A stretch of DNA of 64,000 nt from Sphingomonas lacusdianchii (lineage in GTDB: Bacteria > Pseudomonadota > Alphaproteobacteria > Sphingomonadales > Sphingomonadaceae): NCBI RefSeq assembly GCF_022664395.1, contig NZ_JAKRET010000003.1, positions 124,001 to 188,000 of the forward strand, read 5' to 3'. Below are positions 26,191-34,614 of this stretch, piece after piece (within the stretch, counting starts at the first letter, position 1; each line of letters begins with the position of its first letter). The notes under the pieces are model-generated. The model saw only the letters and a list, made by a program, of their open reading frames with translations, was not told the DNA's origin and did no database searches. The translations under genes were made by a program, and so were the position numbers.

Positions 26191-26673
26191 ATGGCCGATC
26201 CACGGATCATCGACGTGACCCTCGACGAGCGCACCATTTTGTGGCGCAGCGCCGATATCGAGCAGGAACGGCGGATCGCGATCTTCGACCTGCTGGAGGC
26301 GAATCACTTCGCCCCCGCCCGAGTGCCTGCCGATCATTATGCCGGTCCGTACCGCATCGCGCTGTCGGTGCCCGAGGGGCGGCTCGCCATCGATATCGCG
26401 CGCGAGGACGGCAGCCTGATCGAGACGCTGGTGCTGGGCATGGCGCGGTTGCGTCGCCCGATCCGCGATTATTTCGCGATCTGCGACAGCTATTACAAAG
26501 CCATACGACAGGCGACGCCGCACGAGATCGAGACGATCGACATGGCCAGGCGGGGCATCCACAACGAAGCGGCCGAGGCATTGCGCGAACGATTGGACGG
26601 CAAGGTCGAGATCGATTTCGACACCGCACGCCGCCTCTTCACCCTGATCTGCGTGCTGCATATCAAGGCGTGA
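26191..26673 (+). CDS. UPF0262 family protein
   Basis: A 160-residue alphaproteobacterial protein of unknown function, starting MADPRIIDVTLDERT. Other conserved stretches are EANHFAP, YHLRIALSVPEGRL-like PYRIALSVPEGRLAID, YFAICDSYYKAIR and HIKA at the end. A start at 26170 is also open, but the 26191 ATG follows ACAGGAGG and fits the usual family length. It opens a tightly packed operon with the lysozyme-fold gene, cdd and dcd. Confidence 0.85.
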   Translation: MADPRIIDVTLDERTILWRSADIEQERRIAIFDLLEANHFAPARVPADHYAGPYRIALSVPEGRLAIDIAREDGSLIETLVLGMARLRRPIRDYFAICDSYYKAIRQATPHEIETIDMARRGIHNEAAEALRERLDGKVEIDFDTARRLFTLICVLHIKA

Positions 26674-27341
26674 TGCGGTTCAGATTGATTCCCGGCGCGC
26701 TGGCGGTGCTGGCGCTGGTTGCGTTGTTTCTGTGGCAATGGTCGTTCGGCTGGACGCCCGATCGCGCCCGGTTCCCGGTCCAGGGCCTGACGGTATCGGC
26801 CGGTGACGGGCCGATCGACTGGCCGACCGTCCGCGCGCGCGGCGCCGATTTCGCCTATGTCACGGCGTCGCGCGGAACGCAGCGCGATGCCGCGTTCGAA
26901 ACGAACTGGAACGGCGCGCATGCCATCGGGATGCGCCACGGCGCGCTCCACGCATTTTCGCTGTGCGAGCCGACCGCCGATCAGGTCACGACCTATCTGA
27001 CCACGGTACCGCGCGCGACCGATGCCCTGCCCGCCACGCTGTCGCTCGACTTTTCGCCCGACTGCACCGCACGGCCGACCCGCGCGCAGGTGATGGCCGC
27101 GATCCGCGGGTTTCTGGGCCCGGCCGAATATCATGACGGCCGGGCGATGATGCTGCGCATCTCGCCCGCGTTCGAAGCAGAATATCGGGTCAGCGCCGCG
27201 ATCGTCCGGCCGCTCTGGGCGCAACGGCGCTTCTTCGAACCCGATTATCTGGCGCGGCCGTGGCGGATGTGGCAGGCGAACCCGGCGCGGCGCATCGACG
27301 GCGTCGCCCGTCCCGTCGCGTGGAGTGTAGCCGCCCAATGA
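26673..27341 (+). CDS. GH25 (lysozyme M1)-fold protein with lost catalytic acids
   Basis: A 222-residue protein with one N-terminal hydrophobic anchor (about residues 8-24) and a GH25-like domain. The frame of the family is clear: [42 protein letters not shown], then [13 protein letters not shown]. But the catalytic Asp of the GIDVS motif is Thr40 (GLTVS), and the DxE motif reads D126-F-S128, so the Glu is missing. It is therefore probably not an active muramidase, though it may still bind peptidoglycan. Its ATG overlaps the UPF0262 stop by one base, and its own end overlaps cdd by 4. Confidence 0.78.
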   Translation: MRFRLIPGALAVLALVALFLWQWSFGWTPDRARFPVQGLTVSAGDGPIDWPTVRARGADFAYVTASRGTQRDAAFETNWNGAHAIGMRHGALHAFSLCEPTADQVTTYLTTVPRATDALPATLSLDFSPDCTARPTRAQVMAAIRGFLGPAEYHDGRAMMLRISPAFEAEYRVSAAIVRPLWAQRRFFEPDYLARPWRMWQANPARRIDGVARPVAWSVAAQ

Positions 27342-27781
27342 CCGATCCCGCCGCCCTGATCGACGCCGCGCGCGCCGCCGCCGCGCATGCCCACGCGCCC
27401 TATTCGCGCTTCGCGGTCGGCGCGGCGTTGCTGATGGAAGACGGATCGATCGTCACCGGGGCCAATTTCGAAAATGCCAGCTACGGTCTGTCGCTGTGCG
27501 CGGAGACGGTGGCGACCGCCACGGCCAACGCCGCCGGGCGACTGCGCGAGATCGTCGCGGTCGGCATCGTCGGCGGACGGATGGGCGAAGCCGACGCGGA
27601 CCCGATCCGCCCGTGCGGCCGGTGTCGGCAGATACTGAACGAAGCGGCGCAGATGGGCGGACGCGATCTGGCGGTCTATTGTTCCGGGCTCGGCGGCGGC
27701 ACCATCGAAACGCATCGCCTGTCCGACCTGTTGCCGCATGCATTTGGCCCGGGCGATCTGGGTATTGGGGGAAAGCAATGA
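27338..27781 (+). CDS. cdd: Cytidine deaminase
   Basis: Deaminates cytidine and deoxycytidine to uridine forms in pyrimidine salvage. The 147-residue product has the zinc site as Cys54-Ala-Glu56 (LCAETVATA) and PCGRC (Cys93, Cys96), with NFENASYG for substrate binding. The length suits the homotetrameric class. Four-base overlaps link it to the genes on both sides. Confidence 0.93.
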   Translation: MTDPAALIDAARAAAAHAHAPYSRFAVGAALLMEDGSIVTGANFENASYGLSLCAETVATATANAAGRLREIVAVGIVGGRMGEADADPIRPCGRCRQILNEAAQMGGRDLAVYCSGLGGGTIETHRLSDLLPHAFGPGDLGIGGKQ

Positions 27782-28332
27782 CGATCCTGTCGGATCACTG
27801 GATTCGCGAACAGGCGCTGGCGACGGGGATGATCGAACCCTTTGTCGAATCGCAGCGGCGCGAGGGGTGCATCAGCTACGGCCTGTCGTCTTATGGCTAT
27901 GACGCGCGGGTGTCGGACGAATTCAAGATCTTCACCAACGTCGATTCCGCCGTCGTCGACCCGAAGGATTTCGCCCAGAACAGCTTCGTCGATCGCAAGA
28001 CCGACGTCTGCATCATTCCGCCCAACAGCTTCGCGCTGGCCCGCACCGTCGAATATTTCCGCGTGCCGCGCGACGTGCTGGTGATCTGCCTCGGCAAGTC
28101 GACCTATGCACGCTGCGGGATCATCGTCAACGTGACGCCGCTGGAGCCGGAATGGGAGGGGCATGTCACGCTGGAATTCTCCAACACGACGCCGCTTCCG
28201 GCCAAGATCTACGCCAATGAAGGCGCTTGCCAGTTCCTGTTCCTGAAGGGCGACCAGCCCTGCGGCACCAGCTATGCCGATCGCGCCGGCAAATATATGG
28301 GCCAGCGCGGCGTCACCCTGCCGCGGCTCTGA
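27778..28332 (+). CDS. dcd: dCTP deaminase
   Basis: Converts dCTP to dUTP, the main source of dUMP for thymidylate in many bacteria. The 184-residue product shows the trimeric dUTPase-like fold with [33 protein letters not shown] and the catalytic Glu in [11 protein letters not shown], then the [13 protein letters not shown] end ([14 protein letters not shown]). Coupled to cdd by an ATGA overlap, giving a small pyrimidine module. Confidence 0.95.
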   Translation: MTILSDHWIREQALATGMIEPFVESQRREGCISYGLSSYGYDARVSDEFKIFTNVDSAVVDPKDFAQNSFVDRKTDVCIIPPNSFALARTVEYFRVPRDVLVICLGKSTYARCGIIVNVTPLEPEWEGHVTLEFSNTTPLPAKIYANEGACQFLFLKGDQPCGTSYADRAGKYMGQRGVTLPRL

Positions 28333-28337
28333 CGACG

Positions 28338-28559
28338 ATGATCGGACGCAACTGGACCGGGCGCAGTGCGGTGGTGCGCCTGTCGGCACTCCTGCCGGTT
28401 CTGGCGCTGTTCGCCCCGAAGCTGCCGCTGCCGCTCGCCTTCGGCACCGGCGGCGCGCTGATCCTGTGGATGGCGTTCGTCTGCGCGCGGGTCGCGATCA
28501 ACGATCATCGGGCGGCGTCGGAAATCGTTCCCTTCCGCCCCACGCGCCGGTCGCGATAG
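28338..28559 (+). CDS. Small membrane protein, hypothetical
   Basis: A 73-residue protein with two hydrophobic segments (about residues 13-30 and 35-52) and a basic C terminus, RPTRRSR. It starts 5 bases after dcd and so probably belongs to that operon. Its last 55 bases overlap the convergent comEC end. No family recognised. Confidence 0.6.
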   Translation: MIGRNWTGRSAVVRLSALLPVLALFAPKLPLPLAFGTGGALILWMAFVCARVAINDHRAASEIVPFRPTRRSR

Positions 28560-30619
28560 GGCGGACGCGGCGGCGCGACCGTCTGCGGCACCTCCCACGG
28601 ATGCCGTCCCCCCTGCCGCACGGTCGTCACCCGCCCGTTCGCCAGCGATATCGCGACGCCGCCGGTCCGCGCCAGCATCGTCCGGTCGAGCTTCAGCCAG
28701 CGCGGCGTACAGCCATCGGGCAGGCGACGGTCGCTGACGACGATATCGGCACGGCGACAGGCGGCGATCAGTTCGGCCCATGGCAGCGCATAACCGCTAC
28801 GCGTCGCAACGATCGTCCAGCGCCGACCGCCCGTCTCGCGCGTGGCGATGCACAGGTCGGCGCTGCACTTCACGCCGGGCTGTTCGGACAGCGGCGGCAA
28901 CGCGCCCTCGACTCCCCCACCCTCGCCCAGCGTCGATCGGACATAGTCGCCCGCCCGGTCGCGCAGGATCGCCATGCCGCCATCGGGCGTCGCCAACGCC
29001 ATATGCCGCCCGTCCCCCGTTACCAGCAGATCGGGTGCCGGCGTCGCCAGCGCCCACACAGCGCCGACCGCGAACGGCAATATTCCCCAGCGCCGCAGCG
29101 CCGTCCGCCACAACGCAATCCACAGTCCGCCGACGACCATCAGCGCGAATGCCCCGTCGGGCATCGCCGGCAGCGAAGCGACCGATCCCGGCGCCGCCGC
29201 GACCGTCCGCGCGATCCACAGCAGCAACGCCAGCGACCGCTCGACCGCCCACCATGCCGGCGCCCCCAGCCCGATCAGATCGAGCGCCAATGCCAGCGCC
29301 TCCAGTGGCATGGTGACGAAGGTCGTGAGCGGGATGGCGACGATATTGGCCAGCGCACCGTACAGCCCGGCCTTGTGGAAATGATACAGGCCGATCGGCA
29401 TCAACGCCGCCTCGACCACCAGCCCGGTGAGCAGCAACGACGCCAGATTGCGCCCCAACCGCCGCCACGGCGCTTCATCGCGCTTCAGGAACCAGCGCCG
29501 GACGCGGGGATGTTCGTGCAACGCGACGATCGCGGTGACGGCGGCGAAACTCAACTGGAAACTCGGACCCGCCAGCGACTCCGGCAACGCGAGCAGCACC
29601 AGCAACGCCCCCGTCGCGATCAACCGCAACGTGATCGCCTCGCGCCCGATCGACAGCGCCGCCAGCACCAGCAGCGCGGCGATGCACGACCGCACCGTCG
29701 GCACGTCGGCGCCTGACAACCACGTATAGGCCAAGGCCGCCGTTGCCCCCGCCCCGGCCGCGACGACCGGCAACCGCACCCGGATTGCCAGCGGCGGAAA
29801 CAGCGCCAGCAGCTTCAGCACCAGCGTCATCGTACCGACCACCACCGCGGTGACGTGCAGGCCGCTGATCGACAGCAGATGGGCGAGGCCCGACCGGCGC
29901 ATCGCCTCCGCATCGGCGGCCTCGATCGCGCCGCGATCACCGGTCACGAACGCGGCAGCGATCCCGCCTTCGCTGCCATCGACACGGGATACGATATGGT
30001 CGGTCAGCGTCGAGCGGAGCGCGGCATCCCCCGGATCGCCCGGCGCGACGACCCGGATCGGCGCAAAGCCGCGCCCGGTCGCGCCGATCCCCTGAAACCA
30101 CGCGGTCCGGGCGAAATCATAGGCGCCCGGCAATGCGGCGGAGGGCGGCGGCATCAGCCGGGCACGCAGCGCCAGGCGGCTGTCCGGCACCACTCCGGCG
30201 GGCAGATCGCCTTGAGCGATGTTGACCCGCACCAGCGGCGGCAAACGGGCGGCAGCATCCGGCCGCAGCGTCAGGCGAACCAGTTCGCGTGCCGGCAACG
30301 GCTCGACCCGCTCGACCCGCGCCTCGAACGCCGCGACGACCGGCCGGGCCAGCACCGGTGCCGCGACACGCTCCGCCCGCCACCAGATCAGCGCGCAGCC
30401 AAGCATGACCAGCAGGCCCGCGATCGTGATCGCCCGCGCCGTCCGCGTGCCCCATGGCAGCATCAGTCCGGCCAGCGCCACCGCCAGCCCGACCAACAGT
30501 ACCGCACCCCATGCCGCCGGTCCTGGCAGCACGAACCACGCCGTAATCCCCACCCCCAATGCGACCGGCATCCACAGCGGCAACTGCCCCCGCTCCGCCT
30601 CCGCCAGACGTTCCGACAT
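28505..30619 (-). CDS. comEC: ComEC/Rec2 family DNA-uptake channel protein
   Basis: A 704-residue inner-membrane protein of the ComEC family, the channel for single-stranded DNA in natural transformation. An N-terminal DUF4131-type part with membrane segments is followed by the Competence domain: GDRGAIEAADAEAMRRSGLAHLLSISGLH, then many membrane helices. The C-terminal region after about residue 570 keeps only the outline of a metallo-beta-lactamase domain, without the HxHxD metal motif. ATG at 30619 follows GGGGGAGGG by 9 bases; earlier starts (30670, 30832) run into the gltX side. Divergent from gltX. Confidence 0.88.
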   Translation of the reverse strand: MSERLAEAERGQLPLWMPVALGVGITAWFVLPGPAAWGAVLLVGLAVALAGLMLPWGTRTARAITIAGLLVMLGCALIWWRAERVAAPVLARPVVAAFEARVERVEPLPARELVRLTLRPDAAARLPPLVRVNIAQGDLPAGVVPDSRLALRARLMPPPSAALPGAYDFARTAWFQGIGATGRGFAPIRVVAPGDPGDAALRSTLTDHIVSRVDGSEGGIAAAFVTGDRGAIEAADAEAMRRSGLAHLLSISGLHVTAVVVGTMTLVLKLLALFPPLAIRVRLPVVAAGAGATAALAYTWLSGADVPTVRSCIAALLVLAALSIGREAITLRLIATGALLVLLALPESLAGPSFQLSFAAVTAIVALHEHPRVRRWFLKRDEAPWRRLGRNLASLLLTGLVVEAALMPIGLYHFHKAGLYGALANIVAIPLTTFVTMPLEALALALDLIGLGAPAWWAVERSLALLLWIARTVAAAPGSVASLPAMPDGAFALMVVGGLWIALWRTALRRWGILPFAVGAVWALATPAPDLLVTGDGRHMALATPDGGMAILRDRAGDYVRSTLGEGGGVEGALPPLSEQPGVKCSADLCIATRETGGRRWTIVATRSGYALPWAELIAACRRADIVVSDRRLPDGCTPRWLKLDRTMLARTGGVAISLANGRVTTVRQGGRHPWEVPQTVAPPRPPYRDRRVGRKGTISDAAR

Positions 30620-30734
30620 AGCGAGGAACCCTCCCCCACCGCGCTTGGTTTGAAGCGTGCGGGGTGCCATGCTAGGGGCGGTCGCGGCTGAACTGGCCAT
30701 ATCTGTTCCACCCGATTTCTGGGAGCATCCGCGC

Positions 30735-32165
30735 TTGGGCGCAACCACTTCCGCGACGCCTGTCGTCACCCGTTTCGCGCCGTCGCCGACCGGCTTTCTC
30801 CACATCGGCGGTGCGCGCACCGCGCTGTTCAACTGGCTCTATGCCCGTCGCCATGGCGGTCGCTTTCTGCTGCGGATCGAGGATACCGATCGCGCGCGCT
30901 CGACCCAGCCGGCGATCGATGCGATCCTCGACGGCATGCGCTGGCTCGGCCTCGACTGGGACGGCGACGCCGTGTTCCAGTTCGCGCGGGCCGACCGCCA
31001 CGCCGCCGTCGCCCGTCAGCTGCTCGACGCCGGCCATGCCTATCGCTGCTATGCGACCCCGGAAGAACTTACCGCGCTGCGCGAGGAACAGCGCGCCGCC
31101 GGCAAGCCGATCCGCTATGACGGACGCTGGCGCGACCGCGCGCCCGAGGATGCGCCCGAAGGCGCACCGTTCGTCGTCCGGCTGAAGGCGCCGAAGGAAG
31201 GCGCCGTGACGATTTCGGACCAGGTGCAGGGCGAGGTGACCGTCGCCAATGCCGAACTCGACGATTTCGTGCTGCTACGATCGGACGGTACGCCGACCTA
31301 TATGCTCGCGGTCGTGGTCGACGATCACGACATGGGGGTGACCCATGTCATTCGCGGCGACGACCACCTCAACAACGCCTTTCGCCAGCTCGCCCTGATC
31401 CGCGCGATGGACGCGGTCGAAGGCGGCTGGCCCGATCCGGTCTATGCCCATGTGCCGCTGATCCACGGCGCGGACGGCGCCAAGCTGTCGAAGCGCCACG
31501 GTGCACTTGGCGTAGAGGCATATCGCGACGAACTGGGCGTGCTGCCCGAAGCGCTCAACAACTATCTGCTGCGGCTCGGCTGGGGCCATGGCGACGAGGA
31601 GATCATCAGCCGCGAGCGCGCGACCGAGGTCTTCGACCTGTCGGGTGTGGGCCGTTCGCCGTCCCGTTTCGATACGAAGAAGCTGCTGAACCTCAACGGC
31701 CATTATATCCGCGAGGCCGATGATGCGCGCCTGACCGCGTTGGTCGCCGAACGCCTGCCCGACGGGATCGACCGTGACCTGCTGCAGCGCGCCATGCCGG
31801 TACTGAAGGTGCGCGCCGCCGATCTCAACGAACTCGCCGCCAATGCCGCCTTCTTCTTCAAGTCGCGCCCGCTGCCGATGGACGACGGCGCTACCGCGCT
31901 GCTGACACCCGAGGCACGTGCGATTCTGTCGCAGTTGCACGCCAAGCTTGACGCACTCGCAGCATGGGATACGGAGACGATCGAAGCTGCGGTACGCGAA
32001 GTGGCGGAGGCGGCGGGGTTGAAGCTGGGTGCCGCCGCGCAACCGCTTCGCGCCGCGCTGACGGGTTCGCGCACCTCACCGGGGATTTTCGACGTGCTCG
32101 CCCTGCTGGGCCGCGCCGAAAGCCTTGGCCGCATCGAAGATCAGATGGCCAAACCGGCCGCATAA
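30735..32165 (+). CDS. gltX: Glutamyl-tRNA synthetase
   Basis: Attaches glutamate to tRNA. The 476-residue product has the class I signature [21 protein letters not shown] and [10 protein letters not shown] for KMSKS. I chose the TTG start at 30735 (GGGAG 9 bases ahead) because it places about 11 residues before the conserved TRFAPSPTG, as usual; a longer form from 30657 would add residues unlike the family. gltA follows after 17 bases. Confidence 0.94.
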   Translation: MGATTSATPVVTRFAPSPTGFLHIGGARTALFNWLYARRHGGRFLLRIEDTDRARSTQPAIDAILDGMRWLGLDWDGDAVFQFARADRHAAVARQLLDAGHAYRCYATPEELTALREEQRAAGKPIRYDGRWRDRAPEDAPEGAPFVVRLKAPKEGAVTISDQVQGEVTVANAELDDFVLLRSDGTPTYMLAVVVDDHDMGVTHVIRGDDHLNNAFRQLALIRAMDAVEGGWPDPVYAHVPLIHGADGAKLSKRHGALGVEAYRDELGVLPEALNNYLLRLGWGHGDEEIISRERATEVFDLSGVGRSPSRFDTKKLLNLNGHYIREADDARLTALVAERLPDGIDRDLLQRAMPVLKVRAADLNELAANAAFFFKSRPLPMDDGATALLTPEARAILSQLHAKLDALAAWDTETIEAAVREVAEAAGLKLGAAAQPLRAALTGSRTSPGIFDVLALLGRAESLGRIEDQMAKPAA

Positions 32166-32182
32166 CCAACAGGAGACGCCAG

Positions 32183-33466
32183 ATGGCCGATAACGCTAAA
32201 CTGCAGGTTGCGGGCAAGGACGTCGAATTTCCGGTTCGATCGGGAACGATCGGTCCCGACGTCGTCGACATCCGCAAACTCTATGCACAGACCGGCGCCT
32301 TCACCTACGATCCGGGCTTCACCTCGACCGCCAGCTGCGATTCGGCGCTGACCTATATCGATGGTGACGAAGGCGTGCTGCTGCATCGCGGCTATCCGAT
32401 CGGTCAGCTGGCCGAGGAATCGTCGTTCATGGAGGTCGCCTATCTGCTGCTGAACGGCGAACTGCCGTCGGGCGAGGAACTGGGCAACTTCACCACCACG
32501 ATCAGCCGCCACACGATGCTGCACGAACAGCTCGCGACCTTCTATCGCGGTTTCCGCCGCGACGCGCACCCGATGGCGATCATGTGCGGCGTCGTCGGCG
32601 CGCTGTCGGCCTTCTACCATGATTCGACCGACATTACCGATCCGACCCAGCGGACGATCGCGTCGCACCGGCTGATCGCCAAGATGCCGACGATCGCGGC
32701 GATGGCGTACAAGTACAGCGTCGGCCAGCCGTTCCAGTATCCGGACAATTCGCTCAGCTACACCGGCAATTTCCTGAAGATGACCTTCGGCGTGCCGGCC
32801 GAGCCCTATGAAGTGAACCCGGTCGTCGAAAAGGCGCTGGACCGCATCTTCATCCTGCACGCCGATCACGAACAGAATGCGTCGACCTCGACCGTGCGTC
32901 TCGCCGGCTCGTCGGGTGCGAACCCGTTCGCCTGCATGGCCGCCGGCATCGCCTGCCTCTGGGGTCCGGCGCATGGCGGCGCGAACGAAGCCGCGCTCAA
33001 CATGCTGCGCGAGATCGGCACGCCTGAGCGCATCCCGGAATATATCGCCCGCGCCAAGAACAAGGACGATCCGTTCCGCCTGATGGGCTTCGGTCACCGC
33101 GTCTACAAGAACTACGATCCGCGTGCGACCGTCATGCAGAAGACGGTGCGCGAAGTGTTCGAATCGCTGGGCGTCAATGATCCGGTGTTCGAAACCGCCT
33201 TGCGGCTCGAGGAACTGGCGCTGTCGGACGACTATTTCATCGAAAAGAAGCTGTTCCCGAACGTCGACTTCTATTCGGGCGTCATCCTGTCGGCGATCGG
33301 CTTCCCGACCACGATGTTCACCGCGCTGTTCGCGCTCGCCCGCACCGTCGGCTGGGTCGCGCAGTGGAACGAGATGATCTCGGACCCCGAACAGAAGATC
33401 GGTCGTCCGCGTCAGCTCTATACCGGCCCCGCACAGCGCGATTACGTGCCCGTGGGCCAGCGCTGA
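32183..33466 (+). CDS. gltA: Citrate synthase
   Basis: Condenses acetyl-CoA and oxaloacetate to citrate, entering the TCA cycle. The 427-residue type II enzyme has [17 protein letters not shown], the catalytic His in [27 protein letters not shown] with the second His, and the Asp region [11 protein letters not shown]. Start ATG follows AGGAG. It lies directly downstream of gltX. Confidence 0.97.
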   Translation: MADNAKLQVAGKDVEFPVRSGTIGPDVVDIRKLYAQTGAFTYDPGFTSTASCDSALTYIDGDEGVLLHRGYPIGQLAEESSFMEVAYLLLNGELPSGEELGNFTTTISRHTMLHEQLATFYRGFRRDAHPMAIMCGVVGALSAFYHDSTDITDPTQRTIASHRLIAKMPTIAAMAYKYSVGQPFQYPDNSLSYTGNFLKMTFGVPAEPYEVNPVVEKALDRIFILHADHEQNASTSTVRLAGSSGANPFACMAAGIACLWGPAHGGANEAALNMLREIGTPERIPEYIARAKNKDDPFRLMGFGHRVYKNYDPRATVMQKTVREVFESLGVNDPVFETALRLEELALSDDYFIEKKLFPNVDFYSGVILSAIGFPTTMFTALFALARTVGWVAQWNEMISDPEQKIGRPRQLYTGPAQRDYVPVGQR

Positions 33467-33467
33467 G

Positions 33468-33674
33468 ATGCGCATCGTCCGGCGGGCGCTGACGATCGTC
33501 GGTGCGATCCTCGCGTTCGTCGGACTGTTCTGGCTGGGTCAGGGGATGGGGATCATCCGCTGGCCCGCCAGTTCCTTCATGATCGACCAGTATCTCTGGG
33601 TCGTCACCGGATCGGTCGTAGCAGCAGCCGGGCTGCTCCTGATTCTCATCGCGCGGCGCCTGCCCCGCCGCTGA
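33468..33674 (+). CDS. Small two-helix membrane protein
   Basis: A 68-residue protein with two hydrophobic spans (about residues 8-24 and 43-62) and a basic end (RRLPRR). It begins one base after the gltA stop, so it is likely co-transcribed. The WPASSFMIDQ..WVVTGS middle is a pattern seen in small hypothetical sphingomonad membrane proteins. No function known. Confidence 0.68.
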   Translation: MRIVRRALTIVGAILAFVGLFWLGQGMGIIRWPASSFMIDQYLWVVTGSVVAAAGLLLILIARRLPRR

Positions 33675-33940
33675 TCCCGCGACTCGCGACGCGGCAATCG
33701 AATTTCCGCCGATAATATTTCGGTCTTCAGCATTTTCTACCAGATCGGTGCAATCAGCTACTCGTCGGCGTATACCGTCAGGTTGCGCAAATTACTGTTT
33801 TCGTTGGAAACAGAATGAATGGTGCGCTTTCGTGCATTAACCATCCGGTAACTATACTGCTTCTGTTTCCGCCTCGTACTTAAATCGATCTTAATCCCGA
33901 ACTGCGAAGAAGCTCGCAGTTCTTTTGGGGGCAAGATCAC
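33675..33940 (+). promoter_or_regulatory. AT-rich leader region of the chemotaxis cluster
   Basis: A 266-bp stretch, clearly richer in A and T than the surroundings. It contains CTGTTT..AAACAG (33795-33813), a TATACT that could be a -10 element (33853-33858; no convincing -35), and the hairpin described next. I see no gene in it. Confidence 0.5.
33899..33926 (+). terminator. Hairpin plus T4 in the 5' leader of the STAS gene, possible attenuator
   Basis: GAACTGCGA (33899-33907), 6-base loop, TCGCAGTTC (33914-33922): a perfect 9-bp stem followed by TTTT. It ends 15 bases before the ATG at 33941 and directly before the GGGGG ribosome site. It could stop transcription early or affect access to the start; which of these is not known. 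Confidence 0.5.
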
Positions 33941-34249
33941 ATGAGTACTGCTTTCTGCCTGCCATCAAATCTATCGATGGCGAACATCGCCGCCATCGTC
34001 GACGATTTGCGCGCATTGCCGTCCGGTGGCGACCTGGTCCTTGATGCGACCGATCTCAAGGCACCCGACCTCAGCGTCCTGCAACTGATCGAAAGCCTGC
34101 GCGCACAGGCGCGGCTGCACGACGCGTCGGTCAGCCTTGCCGCCCCGGCAGACGAACCCCTTACCGCCCTGCTGCATCGTGCCGGTTTCGTCGCCGCGAT
34201 GACGCCCGACGACAACGCCTTCTGGTTCCACGGAGTGCCCTTGCAATGA
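33941..34249 (+). CDS. STAS domain protein
   Basis: A 102-residue single-domain STAS protein. The strand-helix pattern GDLVLDATDLKAPDLSVLQLIESL with the DLSVLQL stretch stands where the anti-sigma-factor antagonists have their phosphorylatable Ser (LSVLQ here). Heading a chemotaxis operon, it resembles the small STAS proteins that precede cheY/cheA in alphaproteobacterial Che clusters. It could link the array to another output. Overlaps cheY by 4 bases. Confidence 0.78.
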   Translation: MSTAFCLPSNLSMANIAAIVDDLRALPSGGDLVLDATDLKAPDLSVLQLIESLRAQARLHDASVSLAAPADEPLTALLHRAGFVAAMTPDDNAFWFHGVPLQ

Positions 34250-34614
34250 CCGCTTCCATTCTTGCCGTCGACGATTCCGCCAGCCTGCGCATGGCGATCC
34301 GCATCGCGCTGACCGGTGCGGGCTATACCGTGACCGAGGCCGGCGACGGCGTCGAAGGGCTGACCAAGGCGACGTCAACCAAGTTCGACATGATCGTCAC
34401 CGATCTGAACATGCCGAACATGGACGGGCTGTCGATGATCCGCGAACTGCGCAAGCAGCCGGCACAGGCGGGCGTCCCGATCATCTTCCTGACCACCGAA
34501 TCCGATCCGGAAATGAAGAACCAAGCCAAGGCCGCCGGCGCCACCGGCTGGCTGGTCAAGCCGTTCGTGCCCGACCAGCTCGTGAAGGTCGCGCGCAAGG
34601 TGCTGGGCCGGTGA
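34246..34614 (+). CDS. cheY: Chemotaxis response regulator CheY-like
   Basis: A 122-residue single receiver domain. Acidic pair Asp9-Asp10 (AVDDSASLRMAI), phospho-acceptor Asp53 in VTDLNMPNMDG, Thr in FLTTES and Lys in WLVKPFVPDQL are all present. It receives phosphate from the CheA encoded next. Overlaps cheA by 4 bases (GTGA). Confidence 0.92.
   Translation: MTASILAVDDSASLRMAIRIALTGAGYTVTEAGDGVEGLTKATSTKFDMIVTDLNMPNMDGLSMIRELRKQPAQAGVPIIFLTTESDPEMKNQAKAAGATGWLVKPFVPDQLVKVARKVLGR

Noticed and set aside
33675..33940. Possible riboswitch in the che leader
   Set aside because: A terminator-like hairpin is present but I could not recognise the conserved core of any known riboswitch class.
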